From NCBI GenBank assembly GCA_026125865.1, contig JAHCKI010000108.1, forward strand, positions 1 through 7,666: 7,666 bases of DNA. The letters are read 5' to 3'. Position numbers and translations under genes: made by a program. The DNA comes from Rhodospirillales bacterium. Lineage in GTDB: Bacteria > Pseudomonadota > Alphaproteobacteria > Rhodospirillales > Defluviicoccaceae. Each line of letters opens with the position of its first letter. Positions within the stretch are counted from its first letter, which is position 1. The notes under the pieces were generated by a model. That model was not told the DNA's origin. It made no database searches and worked only from the letters and a program-made list of their open reading frames with translations. Positions 1 through 5,636 of this stretch are shown here, piece by piece.

Positions 1-653
1 CGGCGGGCGCTTCGTTCGATCACTTGCATAAACAACTGGTCGCCATCGACGATCGCGGCGTACAGAGCGAGTTGGAGATCCGGCAAGCGCGCGCCAATCC
101 CAACATTTACAACGAGGCCGCGGTCAATTTCGCCAGCTACCACAATCTGGTCGTCGCCGAGAATGATCACGCCATCGCCTTCGCCGGTTTCGGGCACCGC
201 TATCCGACCCTTGAGGTCTTTTCGAAGAGCGAACGCAGTCAACCCTGGAACCATTCGGCCGAGGCTCTGCGGGGTGTTTCCGACTTGGTGCACGCCTGCC
301 ATGCCGCCACGGGACCGGACATTCCCTGCAATGAGGAGTGGTATTACAAGCCTCCTGATGCCGACGTCGCCATGCCGTGGCGCGTGCTTCTCAAGTGGCG
401 CATAACGACACCCGCCGGATTCGAGGGCGGGACGCGCGTTTTCGTCAACACCATCGATCCCGAGTCACTGCGTGACCGGATCGTCCCGCGGCTGTTTCAG
501 CTCAAGAACGAAGGCAAGATCGCCCCCTTCAAAATCGCGTTTGAGTGCGACTGCGTGCCCAACTGCCTGAAGTACAACCCGGCTGTCCGCCAGGAGGAAG
601 CAGAAAGTCCGCTGTTCCCGCCGTTGTCCCGCGATGCGCGTATCGAGCGATGA
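1..653 (+). CDS. GalT-like HIT-superfamily protein, 3' part (DUF4921-like)
   Basis: The reading frame is open from the left edge (first whole codon at base 3) to TGA at 651-653, giving the last 216 or so residues; the true start is outside the window. Near the left edge the peptide reads GASFDHLHKQLVAID. Its H-x-H-x-Q pattern resembles the histidine-triad nucleotide-binding motif of galactose-1-phosphate uridylyltransferases (GalT: HPHxQ). Further on, NEEWYYKPP and the late cysteine pair CDCVPNC are visible. A nucleotidyltransferase or nucleotide-hydrolase activity on a sugar or nucleoside phosphate is the family expectation, but the substrate cannot be read from this fragment. My closest family guess is DUF4921/GalT-like, from memory of the motif. 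A TTG at 24 would be an internal codon, not a start. moaB begins 38 bases downstream on the same strand with its own ribosome binding site, so co-transcription is possible but a functional link is not evident. Confidence 0.78.
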   Translation, partial: AGASFDHLHKQLVAIDDRGVQSELEIRQARANPNIYNEAAVNFASYHNLVVAENDHAIAFAGFGHRYPTLEVFSKSERSQPWNHSAEALRGVSDLVHACHAATGPDIPCNEEWYYKPPDADVAMPWRVLLKWRITTPAGFEGGTRVFVNTIDPESLRDRIVPRLFQLKNEGKIAPFKIAFECDCVPNCLKYNPAVRQEEAESPLFPPLSRDARIER

Positions 654-675
654 GCATGCGCGCAGACGGCTATTC

Positions 676-681
676 AAGGAG
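676..681 (+). promoter_or_regulatory. Ribosome binding site of moaB
   Basis: AAGGAG lies ten bases before the ATG at 692. It is a good Shine-Dalgarno match and fixes the moaB start. Confidence 0.8.
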
Positions 682-691
682 AGTCTAAACC

Positions 692-1231
692 ATGTCCCAG
701 ATTGAGGGCGCCCGTTCCTTCGTCCCCGTCAACATCGCCGTTCTCACGGTCTCCGACAGCCGGACACCGGAAACCGACAAGTCCGGACAGACGCTGGTCG
801 ACAGGATCGAAGGCGCCGGTCATCGCGTGGCCGATCGCCGCATCGTCAAGGACGAGGAAGTCCTGATCGTCGCCCAGCTCAAGGCGTGGATTGCCGATCC
901 GAATATCGATGTCGTAATCGCGACGGGCGGCACGGGTATTACCGGCCGTGACGTGACGCCGGAAGCGTTCAAGGCAATCGCCGACAAGGAAATCCCGGGC
1001 TTCGGCGAACTCTTCCGGTGGATCAGCTTTCAGAAAATCAAGACCTCGACCGTTCAATCACGCGCGATCGGCGTCATCGCCGGCGGTACCTATCTGTTCG
1101 CCATTCCGGGCTCGACCGGCGCCTGCAAAGACGCCTGGGACGAAATCCTGGTATTTCAACTGGATTCCCGCCACCTGCCCTGCAATTTCGTGGAGCTGAT
1201 GCCGCGTCTGAAGGAACACCTGTCGTCTTGA
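692..1231 (+). CDS. moaB: Molybdenum cofactor biosynthesis protein B
   Basis: This complete 179-residue protein belongs to the MoaB/MogA molybdopterin-binding family and acts in the cytoplasm in molybdenum cofactor synthesis. Members bind molybdopterin; some adenylylate it to prepare metal insertion, while the role of MoaB in E. coli is less clear. The fold's signatures are present: TVSDSRTPETDKSG (19-32) in the first strand-loop, ATGGTGITGRDVTPEA (77-92) with the GGTG loop and the conserved Asp at 87, and AIPGSTGACKDAW (137-149). Length is normal for MoaB, and the PGSTGA loop matches MoaB better than the longer MogA or MoeA proteins. The ATG has a clear Shine-Dalgarno at 676-681. It follows the GalT-like gene by 38 bases. 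No other molybdenum cofactor gene is in the window. A hairpin with a short T run 71 bases after the stop may end the transcript. Confidence 0.97.
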   Translation: MSQIEGARSFVPVNIAVLTVSDSRTPETDKSGQTLVDRIEGAGHRVADRRIVKDEEVLIVAQLKAWIADPNIDVVIATGGTGITGRDVTPEAFKAIADKEIPGFGELFRWISFQKIKTSTVQSRAIGVIAGGTYLFAIPGSTGACKDAWDEILVFQLDSRHLPCNFVELMPRLKEHLSS

Positions 1232-1301
1232 CGGATTGAACGCCGGTCTTCGCGCAACCATACTGTTCCATTGAAACCGCCCATGGGTCGGAGCGGAGGG
1301 G

Positions 1302-1336
1302 TTTGGCGTGACGACAACGATCCAACGCCAAATTTT
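1302..1336 (+). terminator. Candidate Rho-independent terminator after moaB
   Basis: TTTGGCGT (1302-1309) pairs perfectly with ACGCCAAA (1325-1332) around a 15-base loop and is followed by TTTT. The large loop and short T run make it a weak candidate. It sits 71 bases after the moaB stop. Confidence 0.4.
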
Positions 1337-1424
1337 CCAAAGCCGGTGAAAATCATTCGTTGCAATATATAGCTAGCAATTCAATCTTTAGTTATATTCA
1401 ATAAATTCAACGCACTACACGTAA

Positions 1425-1454
1425 AAATACATACTTTTTCATACAAATACATAC
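1425..1454. repeat. Helically phased CATAC repeats in AT-rich DNA
   Basis: CATAC occurs at 1430, 1440 and 1450, exactly one helical turn apart. The longer word AAATACATAC occurs at 1425-1434 and 1445-1454, exactly 20 bases apart. Such phasing places TpA steps on one face of the helix and could favour bending or binding of an AT-rich-DNA-binding protein. The role is inference. Confidence 0.5.
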
Positions 1455-1467
1455 ATTTGTAGCGCCG

Positions 1468-1489
1468 AAACGGACACAAACCGTTTTTT
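1468..1489 (+). terminator. Second candidate terminator downstream of moaB
   Basis: AAACGG (1468-1473) pairs with CCGTTT (1481-1486) around a 7-base loop, and the T run continues to 1489. The stem is short (6 bp, half GC) but the layout is typical. It would act on rightward transcripts that read past the hairpin at 1302-1332. Confidence 0.35.
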
Positions 1490-1648
1490 ATCAAGAAGAT
1501 ATGATCAAAATGCCTGATACAAACCGCGCAAAAAACGTGCAAAATCGTGCACGAATGAAACAATTTCGGGCGATATTCGGTGTAAAGAATTATACCGTGG
1601 ATTGCGTCGATCATCGGCACCGCGGAGGGAGCGATACCTTTGCCAAGG

Positions 1649-1663
1649 CTGAGAGACTCTCAG
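1649..1663. repeat. 15-base palindrome past the end of the cyclase-like gene
   Basis: CTGAGAG and CTCTCAG flank a single central A. As RNA it would fold as a 5-bp stem with a 5-base loop. No T run follows on the leftward strand, so a terminator role is doubtful; a protein-binding site is equally possible. Confidence 0.35.
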
Positions 1664-1679
1664 TCCCGGTTCTGTGCGC

Positions 1680-3257
1680 TCAGGATACCGTCATGACCGG
1701 AATTGGACCCGTTTTCGGCGCTTCTTCCGGGGACGCCTTGTGTTCGCGCGCCGCGCCCTCGCCGGCGGCGGCTTCGTTGGTCCAGACGATCTCGTACAAG
1801 GGAACCGGCTCTTGATATCCCTTCAATCGTTGTTGGCCCCTGGAGAGGAACTCCATTTGCGACGATTCGGCGTGTCGGCGAACCAGCCTGGTACACAGGA
1901 TCTGCCCGGTGTTGGCGACCTCGCATACATGGCCGGTAAGCTTGACGGAGGCTTCATACGATCCGGCGGAACCGGCGGAACCGGCGTCGACGTCACCGAC
2001 GTTCAGGCCGATCTTCAGCTTCATGGCCGCCGTTGCGGAGGAAGTCGTGTTGTGCTCGTGGGTAAAACACTGAATAGCGACAGCCGCCTTGACCGCGGAG
2101 CCGGCATCCTTGAAGGCCGCCAGGACGCCGTCGCCGCCGCTTTTCAACTGTGTCCCGCCGCACTGGCCGAGAACGTTCTGGACGATACAATGGTGGACGC
2201 GCGCAACCTCCGCAACACCGTCGCCGCCGCTTTCATTGGCGCCAACCGACGTGGCCGCGGCATGGGTGGACGCAGCGTGGGTGACATGAGTGGCCATCAG
2301 GGTCACCATCCGCCGCTGTTGCTGTTGCTGCTCCCCGCCGTCAGAGGACGCGCGAACGTTCCACGCCTGAAGCGCGGACTGCAGACCGCCGGCGCTGACA
2401 CCGGAACCGCACAGGTAGGCCTCCATGGCGTCATGACCGGCCCGGTACATTTTTTTGTATCGAGGGCTTTCGGCAAGATAGCGTTCGCGTTGCGCGGCGA
2501 ACTGCCGCGCACGATCCTGTGGAAGACGAAGAACGGCTAGGCAATCGGCGACGAAACCAATGGCGTCGTTTTGCGACAAGGCGTTTTTCTTGATCAACGC
2601 ATCACAGGCGCCACAAATAAAGAAACACAACCCAAACCGGGAGTAGTTATCTCCTGAATCATTTATAGAAATAATTGTATTTTTTATGTCATCCAAAAAT
2701 TCGCTGAAGATATTTTTTTGGCTTTCCCACCTTCTCGCATCTATATTTCTATTTATAGTATTTTTTCTTACTGTGCTTTTATTTTGTTTCACCTTCGAAC
2801 GTTTTAAGGCGGCTTTCTTAATAGAAAAACCGCTGACGCGTTTTGTTTGTTTCGAATTTGTTGGCACCGTAAGAGCGCGATATAGCGCTACCAGCAATGC
2901 CATGGGGCTCAACCATTTGACTCCCCACCGCCTCGATCGGCGTTTCTTCTTGCTTTTCTTGGCTCCCTTCAGGCGTTCACGTCTGGCCTCGAATGCATCG
3001 ACCTCGCCATTGACTTCCAGGTTCTTCGAACGATAGATGCTGACTTCCTGCGTTGTGTCTGTGTTCGGATCATATGTCTCCTTCATCACCTTGGCGGACA
3101 CGATATCGGCGCTTTGCTCCAACGCCTTGGCTTGCTCCACCGCGTAGTCGCGCTCGGGCGAGCTGAAAGTTCCGGCCCCCTCCCAGGTGCCGTCGCGGTG
3201 TTTGACCAAAAGCTCGAAGGTGACAACCGGACGTTGTCCTGCATCCGGCGAAATCAT
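1680..3257 (-). CDS. Multi-domain protein with degenerate class III adenylate/guanylate cyclase domain
   Basis: This 525-residue protein ends in a region that aligns by eye with class III nucleotide cyclases (about 315-492): LKSGGDGVLAAF (371-382), MKLKIGLNVGDV (412-423), ANTGQIL (448-454), and RLKGYQEPVPLYEIVW at the end. The Asp of GGDG (376) and the preceding Lys (372), equivalent to the second metal ligand and the base-selecting Lys, are kept. The first metal-binding Asp appears to be His (about 324), and the transition-state Asn/Arg pair appears to be Lys and His (about 439 and 443). Cyclase activity is therefore doubtful; a pseudo-enzyme or nucleotide sensor is my inference. Before it come an unnamed N-terminal module (12-78), a very basic stretch (99-110), a weakly hydrophobic segment (115-129), a helical region with cysteines (180-285), and five glutamines (310-314). 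The ATG at 3257 is chosen because AGGAGG sits five bases upstream; a GTG at 3263 lies inside that site. Codons for about residues 135-215 are AT-rich, unlike the flanks. The gene stands alone. Confidence 0.85.
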   Translation of the reverse strand: MISPDAGQRPVVTFELLVKHRDGTWEGAGTFSSPERDYAVEQAKALEQSADIVSAKVMKETYDPNTDTTQEVSIYRSKNLEVNGEVDAFEARRERLKGAKKSKKKRRSRRWGVKWLSPMALLVALYRALTVPTNSKQTKRVSGFSIKKAALKRSKVKQNKSTVRKNTINRNIDARRWESQKNIFSEFLDDIKNTIISINDSGDNYSRFGLCFFICGACDALIKKNALSQNDAIGFVADCLAVLRLPQDRARQFAAQRERYLAESPRYKKMYRAGHDAMEAYLCGSGVSAGGLQSALQAWNVRASSDGGEQQQQQRRMVTLMATHVTHAASTHAAATSVGANESGGDGVAEVARVHHCIVQNVLGQCGGTQLKSGGDGVLAAFKDAGSAVKAAVAIQCFTHEHNTTSSATAAMKLKIGLNVGDVDAGSAGSAGSYEASVKLTGHVCEVANTGQILCTRLVRRHAESSQMEFLSRGQQRLKGYQEPVPLYEIVWTNEAAAGEGAAREHKASPEEAPKTGPIPVMTVS

Positions 3258-3262
3258 TGTCA

Positions 3263-3268
3263 CCTCCT
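3263..3268 (-). promoter_or_regulatory. Ribosome binding site that decides the cyclase-like gene start
   Basis: On the minus strand AGGAGG is followed by five bases and then ATG at 3257. A GTG two codons earlier overlaps this site and would have no Shine-Dalgarno of its own, so the ATG is preferred. Confidence 0.8.
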
Positions 3269-3467
3269 GTTACTAGGTCGGTCGCCAATGACTTGACGAG
3301 CCAATAGCTGCGATCTGCTCTTACAGGTGTAGAGGATGAACCAATTTCTCTAAAAAATTCGTTGCATTGCAGGAGATCCGCACCGCTTTTCCAAGTCACC
3401 CCACGGGTATCGGCGCAAACGCACGCCGGTTCCATCGACCGGTTCCTCCCGAATTTAAGCCGAAGGC

Positions 3468-3498
3468 CTTGAAATTTCTTCGACCACTGCCCCAATCT
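3468..3498 (+). promoter_or_regulatory. Heat-shock sigma factor (RpoH/sigma-32) promoter of hspQ
   Basis: CTTGAAA (3468-3474), then 15 bases, then CCCCAATCT (3490-3498) closely match the sigma-32 consensus CTTGAAA-N(11-16)-CCCCATnT. Transcription would start near 3505, leaving a leader of roughly 70 bases before the hspQ ATG. The position in front of a known heat-shock gene makes the assignment strong. Confidence 0.82.
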
Positions 3499-3573
3499 AT
3501 ATTCTATATTTGATGGTACGCGAGGTTGCGATAAGCGGCCTCTCGCAGAGAATGACAGAAGCCGGGGTGCGCA

Positions 3574-3903
3574 ATGACGGTTCGTCAAGCCAAGTTTCAA
3601 ATCGGCCAGATCGTCCGCCACCGTTTTTATCCGTTTCGCGGGGTGATTTTTGACGTCGACCCGGAATTCGCGAATACGGAAGAATGGTGGCAATCGATCC
3701 CCGAACACATTCGGCCGAGGAAGGAACAACCGTTCTATCACCTCCTCGCCGAAAACGAGGAAACGAGCTACATCGCTTACGTTTCGGAGCAGAACCTGTT
3801 GCCGGACGAGAGCGGCAAGCCGGTCGGCCACCCTCAGGTCAACGAGATATTCTCGGGATTGGAGGACGGACACTACATCTCGCGCCCCGGCACCGCCCAC
3901 TAA
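3574..3903 (+). CDS. hspQ: Heat shock protein HspQ (YccV-like, hemimethylated-DNA-binding family)
   Basis: The 109-residue product matches HspQ throughout. It shows KFQIGQIVRHRFYPFRGVIFDVDPEF... (from residue 7), the NTEEWW core (34-39), IRPRKEQPFYHLLAENEE (46-63) and AYVSEQNLLPDESGKPV (68-84). HspQ is a small cytoplasmic protein; in E. coli it binds hemimethylated origin DNA in vitro, and in other enterobacteria it is a specificity factor for Lon protease. Length is typical. The ATG at 3574 has only a weak upstream G-rich site (CCGGGG). The gene is monocistronic, has a near-perfect RpoH promoter at 3468-3498, and is followed by two palindromic elements at 3940-4056 that separate it from a convergent gene. 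Heat induction is therefore directly suggested by the sequence. Confidence 0.97.
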   Translation: MTVRQAKFQIGQIVRHRFYPFRGVIFDVDPEFANTEEWWQSIPEHIRPRKEQPFYHLLAENEETSYIAYVSEQNLLPDESGKPVGHPQVNEIFSGLEDGHYISRPGTAH

Positions 3904-3939
3904 ACCGAAATCAGCCGAGAACCATTTTGAACGGCGCCG

Positions 3940-3992
3940 CTAGAGCAAAATGCGATCAGGTCGAGTCACCTGATCGCATGAGTTTGCTCTAG
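3940..3992. repeat. Palindromic intergenic element, copy 1
   Basis: A nested inverted repeat: the outer arms CTAGAGCAAA (3940-3949) and TTTGCTCTAG (3983-3992) pair over 10 bp. The inner arms TGCGATCAGGT (3951-3961) and ACCTGATCGCA (3968-3978) pair over 11 bp around a 6-base loop. One base is unpaired on the left and four on the right. It lies between the convergent ends of hspQ and the TIGR04282 gene and could act as a two-way transcript end, but has no long T run. Confidence 0.8.
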
Positions 3993-4004
3993 ATTCTAAA
4001 GATG

Positions 4005-4056
4005 TAGAGCACGACCGCGCGATCAGATTGACCCAATCTGATCGCGCCGTGCTCTA
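4005..4056. repeat. Palindromic intergenic element, copy 2
   Basis: Same design as the element 12 bases to its left: the outer arms TAGAGCACG (4005-4013) and CGTGCTCTA (4048-4056) pair over 9 bp, and inner 14-base arms (4017-4030 and 4034-4047) pair perfectly around a 3-base loop. Both copies share TAGAGCA at the outside and GATCAG/CTGATC inside, which marks them as one repeat family. It ends 6 bases before the stop codon of the leftward TIGR04282 gene. Confidence 0.85.
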
Positions 4057-4062
4057 GGGCGA

Positions 4063-4656
4063 TCATCGACGCTGCCGCCATCTCGCCAAGGCCGAGCCGT
4101 CGTCGATATCCTCGAGCACATCCAGGGTCGCGACGTCCAGGCCGTCCAGGTTGGCGAGCGTATCGGCAAGCGCATGATTCGTGGACCATCGGACATTCGA
4201 AAACGCGGCAGGCAGGCGCGGCCGCCGTTTGAGCCCGACGAGCCAGTAGCCGCTATCCGCCGACGGTCCGATGACGGCGTCATGGTCGCCGAGAGCGCGA
4301 AACGCCGCATCCACGTGTTCGGCTTGCAGGTCGGGAACATCGGTGCCGACAATGACCGCCGGCCCCGACGGCAAGGTCGTCATCACCCGCGCCATGCGCG
4401 CGCCCAGATCGCCGCCGCCCTGGGCGATCCGGCGCCATCCGGGCGGCCATGCGCCGGGCCGGTCCAGGGAAGCATCGGGGGTAACGGCAAGCCAACGCCG
4501 CCATCGGCCGCCGCCGTCGAGGCGCTTCAACGCGGCGGCGAGGACTTCGCGATAAAACCGCCAAGCGGCCACGGCGCCGATATCGGCCGCCAGGCGCCGC
4601 TTCACGCATCCGAGACGGGGTTCGCGGGCGAAAACCACCAGGTGCCTGTCCAGCAT
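4063..4656 (-). CDS. TIGR04282-family (DUF2064, CofC-like) glycosyl/nucleotidyl transferase
   Basis: The 197-residue product has the GT-A-like pattern of the DUF2064 family, called 'radical-SAM/selenodomain-associated transferase 1' or arsenosugar-associated glycosyltransferase. It shows VVFAREPRLGCVKRRLA (7-23; family form FAKxPxPGxVKTRL), GGDLGARM (81-88), VIVGTDVPDL (101-110) with the probable metal-binding Asp, AVIGPSADSGYWLVGL (127-142), and FSNVRWST (152-159). Cytoplasmic transfer of an activated sugar or nucleotide is expected; the substrate is unknown. The frame stays open upstream to 4998, but that part only shadows the preceding gene. The ATG at 4656 gives the family's usual length and starts 23 bases after the stop of the TIGR04283 gene, so the two form an operon. 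No strong Shine-Dalgarno precedes it, which suggests translational coupling. Confidence 0.92.
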   Translation of the reverse strand: MLDRHLVVFAREPRLGCVKRRLAADIGAVAAWRFYREVLAAALKRLDGGGRWRRWLAVTPDASLDRPGAWPPGWRRIAQGGGDLGARMARVMTTLPSGPAVIVGTDVPDLQAEHVDAAFRALGDHDAVIGPSADSGYWLVGLKRRPRLPAAFSNVRWSTNHALADTLANLDGLDVATLDVLEDIDDGSALARWRQRR

Positions 4657-4679
4657 GGAAAGCGCAGCGTCCCGTTCGA

Positions 4680-5363
4680 TCAGCGATAGATCCCGGCGAC
4701 AACGCCGGGTGGCACGCCGACGGTATAGAGGCCAAGACAAAAGGCATTGCGAAGGACCCGCCACAAGTAGCCGTCGCGCCGGTATCGCTCCGCCGACGTC
4801 ACCGCCGTCGCCCCCAGCAACACCAACCGACGACGGCCGATGCGGCGAACGAGGTCCACGTCCTCCATCAGCGGTATTCGTTTGTACCCGCCCAGGTGCA
4901 TGTACAGATCGCGAGAAATCAGAAGGCCTTGATCGCCATAGGGGAGCCCCAGGTAGATGCTTCGCCACAAGACCAGGTCTTGCAGACGTCGCGCCCAAAC
5001 GCTGTTGTCGTCGAGGGCGAAGCGAAAGTAGCCGGCGCGGTGCCCGTTGATTGGATCCGCGGCAAAGTCCCCAACGACCGTCCGCCAGTTCGCCGGAAGG
5101 TGCGTATCGGCATGGAGAAACAGAAACCAGTCACCGGCCCCCGCCTCCGCCCCCGCGGCCAGTTGCCGGCCGCGCCCCCTCGGCGCCACAACCACCTTGG
5201 CGCCATGGTCTTGAGCAATCACTCGGGTCGCGTCGGTCGATCCGCCATCGGCGACGACGACCTCGACATCGGAACCACATGCTCCGGCGCCGATGTCGTC
5301 AAGCACGCGACCAAGCGCGGATGCGGCATCAAGGGTCGGAATGACGATGGTCAACGGTGTCAT
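4680..5363 (-). CDS. TIGR04283-family glycosyltransferase (GT2)
   Basis: A complete 227-residue family 2 glycosyltransferase. The nucleotide-sugar half shows TIVIPTLDAASALGRVL (5-21), VEVVVADGGSTDAT (33-46) and GRGRQLAAGAEAGAGDWFLFLHADTHLP (63-90), with the DxD-like metal motif as HADT. The acceptor half shows GLPYGDQGLLISR (139-151) and the PLMEDVDLVRR segment (164-174), whose Glu-Asp is the likely catalytic base. A hydrophobic stretch at about 205-225 may touch the membrane. This is the 'radical-SAM/selenodomain-associated transferase 2' (TIGR04283) type, often next to TIGR04282 genes and named in databases after arsenosugar synthesis. Here it is the first gene of a two-gene leftward operon. 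No ArsS-like radical-SAM gene is in view, so arsenosugar synthesis is only a name-based suggestion. The ribosome site before the ATG at 5363 is weak. Confidence 0.94.
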   Translation of the reverse strand: MTPLTIVIPTLDAASALGRVLDDIGAGACGSDVEVVVADGGSTDATRVIAQDHGAKVVVAPRGRGRQLAAGAEAGAGDWFLFLHADTHLPANWRTVVGDFAADPINGHRAGYFRFALDDNSVWARRLQDLVLWRSIYLGLPYGDQGLLISRDLYMHLGGYKRIPLMEDVDLVRRIGRRRLVLLGATAVTSAERYRRDGYLWRVLRNAFCLGLYTVGVPPGVVAGIYR

Positions 5364-5430
5364 GGTTCAGGTCCGCCGCGACAGCAAGGCGAATCCTTCG
5401 AGAACGGGGCGCAGGATTGCACCCGAGATT

Positions 5431-5526
5431 GGCGCGCCCCATCGGACGAAGTCCGAACCCTTCAAAGAACCGGGCGTGGCGTTCGAACGAAGTGAGATGG
5501 CGCGCCCGTTCGGACGAAGTCCGAAC
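5431..5526. repeat. Two 28-base direct repeats carrying a hairpin, next to tRNA-Arg
   Basis: Bases 5431-5458 and 5499-5526 match at 26 of 28 positions, 68 bases apart. Each starts with GGCGCGCCC and ends with a hairpin core CGGAC-GAA-GTCCG. A looser third copy of the hairpin word lies at 5482-5497 (TTCGAACGAAGTGAGA, 13 of 16 to the copy at 5509-5524). The whole array sits between the glycosyltransferase operon and the 3' end of the tRNA gene. Confidence 0.75.
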
Positions 5527-5544
5527 TCTCTATTAAGGAAGGGC

Positions 5545-5565
5545 CGCCATTCCAATGGAATGGCG
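5545..5565 (-). terminator. Hairpin overlapping the tRNA CCA end (possible terminator or processing signal)
   Basis: CGCCATTCC (5545-5553) and GGAATGGCG (5557-5565) form a perfect 9-bp stem with a 3-base loop. Its right arm includes the encoded CCA and the discriminator base of the tRNA. Downstream on the tRNA strand there are only scattered Ts, so intrinsic termination is uncertain. Confidence 0.35.
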
Positions 5566-5636
5566 CGCTCGGCAGGATTCGAACCTGCGACCTTCGGCTC
5601 CGGAGGCCGACGCTCTATCCACTGAGCTACGAGCGC
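5561..5636 (-). tRNA. tRNA-Arg(CCG): tRNA-Arg (anticodon CCG)
   Basis: On the minus strand 76 bases fold into a full cloverleaf with encoded CCA. The acceptor stem GCGCTCG/CGAGCGC is perfect, the D arm is GCTC/GAGC with loop AGTGGATA, and the anticodon stem TCGGC/GCCGA holds the loop CTCCGGA. The T arm is GCAGG/CCTGC with the loop TTCGAAT. The anticodon CCG reads CGG arginine codons, and the discriminator base is G. It is a lone tRNA lying between the glycosyltransferase operon and the TusA-family gene. I could not mark its promoter with confidence. Confidence 0.98.

Larger units (their letters stand above)
1232..1679. other. Non-coding spacer between convergent moaB and the cyclase-like gene
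   Basis: I find no convincing gene in these 448 bases; the open frames here lack recognisable domains and good ribosome sites. The first 100 bases are GC-rich. Bases about 1360-1500 are markedly AT-rich and contain a phased CATAC repeat. Two hairpins followed by T runs (1302-1336 and 1468-1489) could terminate rightward transcription. A 15-base palindrome lies just beyond the end of the leftward gene (1649-1663). Confidence 0.7.
3258..3573. other. Divergent intergenic region between the cyclase-like gene and hspQ
   Basis: This 316-base spacer holds the ribosome site of the leftward gene at its left end and a heat-shock promoter for hspQ at 3468-3498. I see no gene. No leftward promoter stands out clearly enough to mark. 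Confidence 0.7.

Noticed and set aside
24..26. TTG as the start of the GalT-like gene
   Set aside because: The frame is open to the left edge and the preceding codons encode the conserved GASFDH part of the histidine motif, so the TTG is internal.
1381..1620. 79-codon minus-strand frame in the AT-rich spacer, and a plus-strand frame from 1501
   Set aside because: The composition is cysteine- or tyrosine-rich by chance of AT-rich codons, there is no ribosome site or known motif, and the plus-strand frame runs into the cyclase-like gene.
1674..2540. 288-codon open frame on the plus strand
   Set aside because: It lies antisense to the cyclase-like gene, which has a recognisable domain and a strong ribosome site. 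The plus-strand peptide shows no family pattern and arises from GC-rich codons on the opposite strand.
3070..3900. 276-codon minus-strand frame across hspQ
   Set aside because: It is antisense to hspQ and also overlaps the start of the cyclase-like gene and the heat-shock promoter. No recognisable domain is present.
3940..4056. CRISPR array
   Set aside because: There are only two copies, which are palindromic with non-identical sequence and a 12-base gap. This fits a REP-like element, not repeats with spacers.
4657..4998. N-terminal extension of the TIGR04282 protein to a start at 4998
   Set aside because: The extension only reads the upstream TIGR04283 gene in another frame, is arginine-rich without domain features, and would make the protein 114 residues too long.
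4896..5495. 199-codon plus-strand frame and neighbouring frames across the glycosyltransferase pair
   Set aside because: They are antisense shadows of two clearly recognisable genes in GC-rich DNA.
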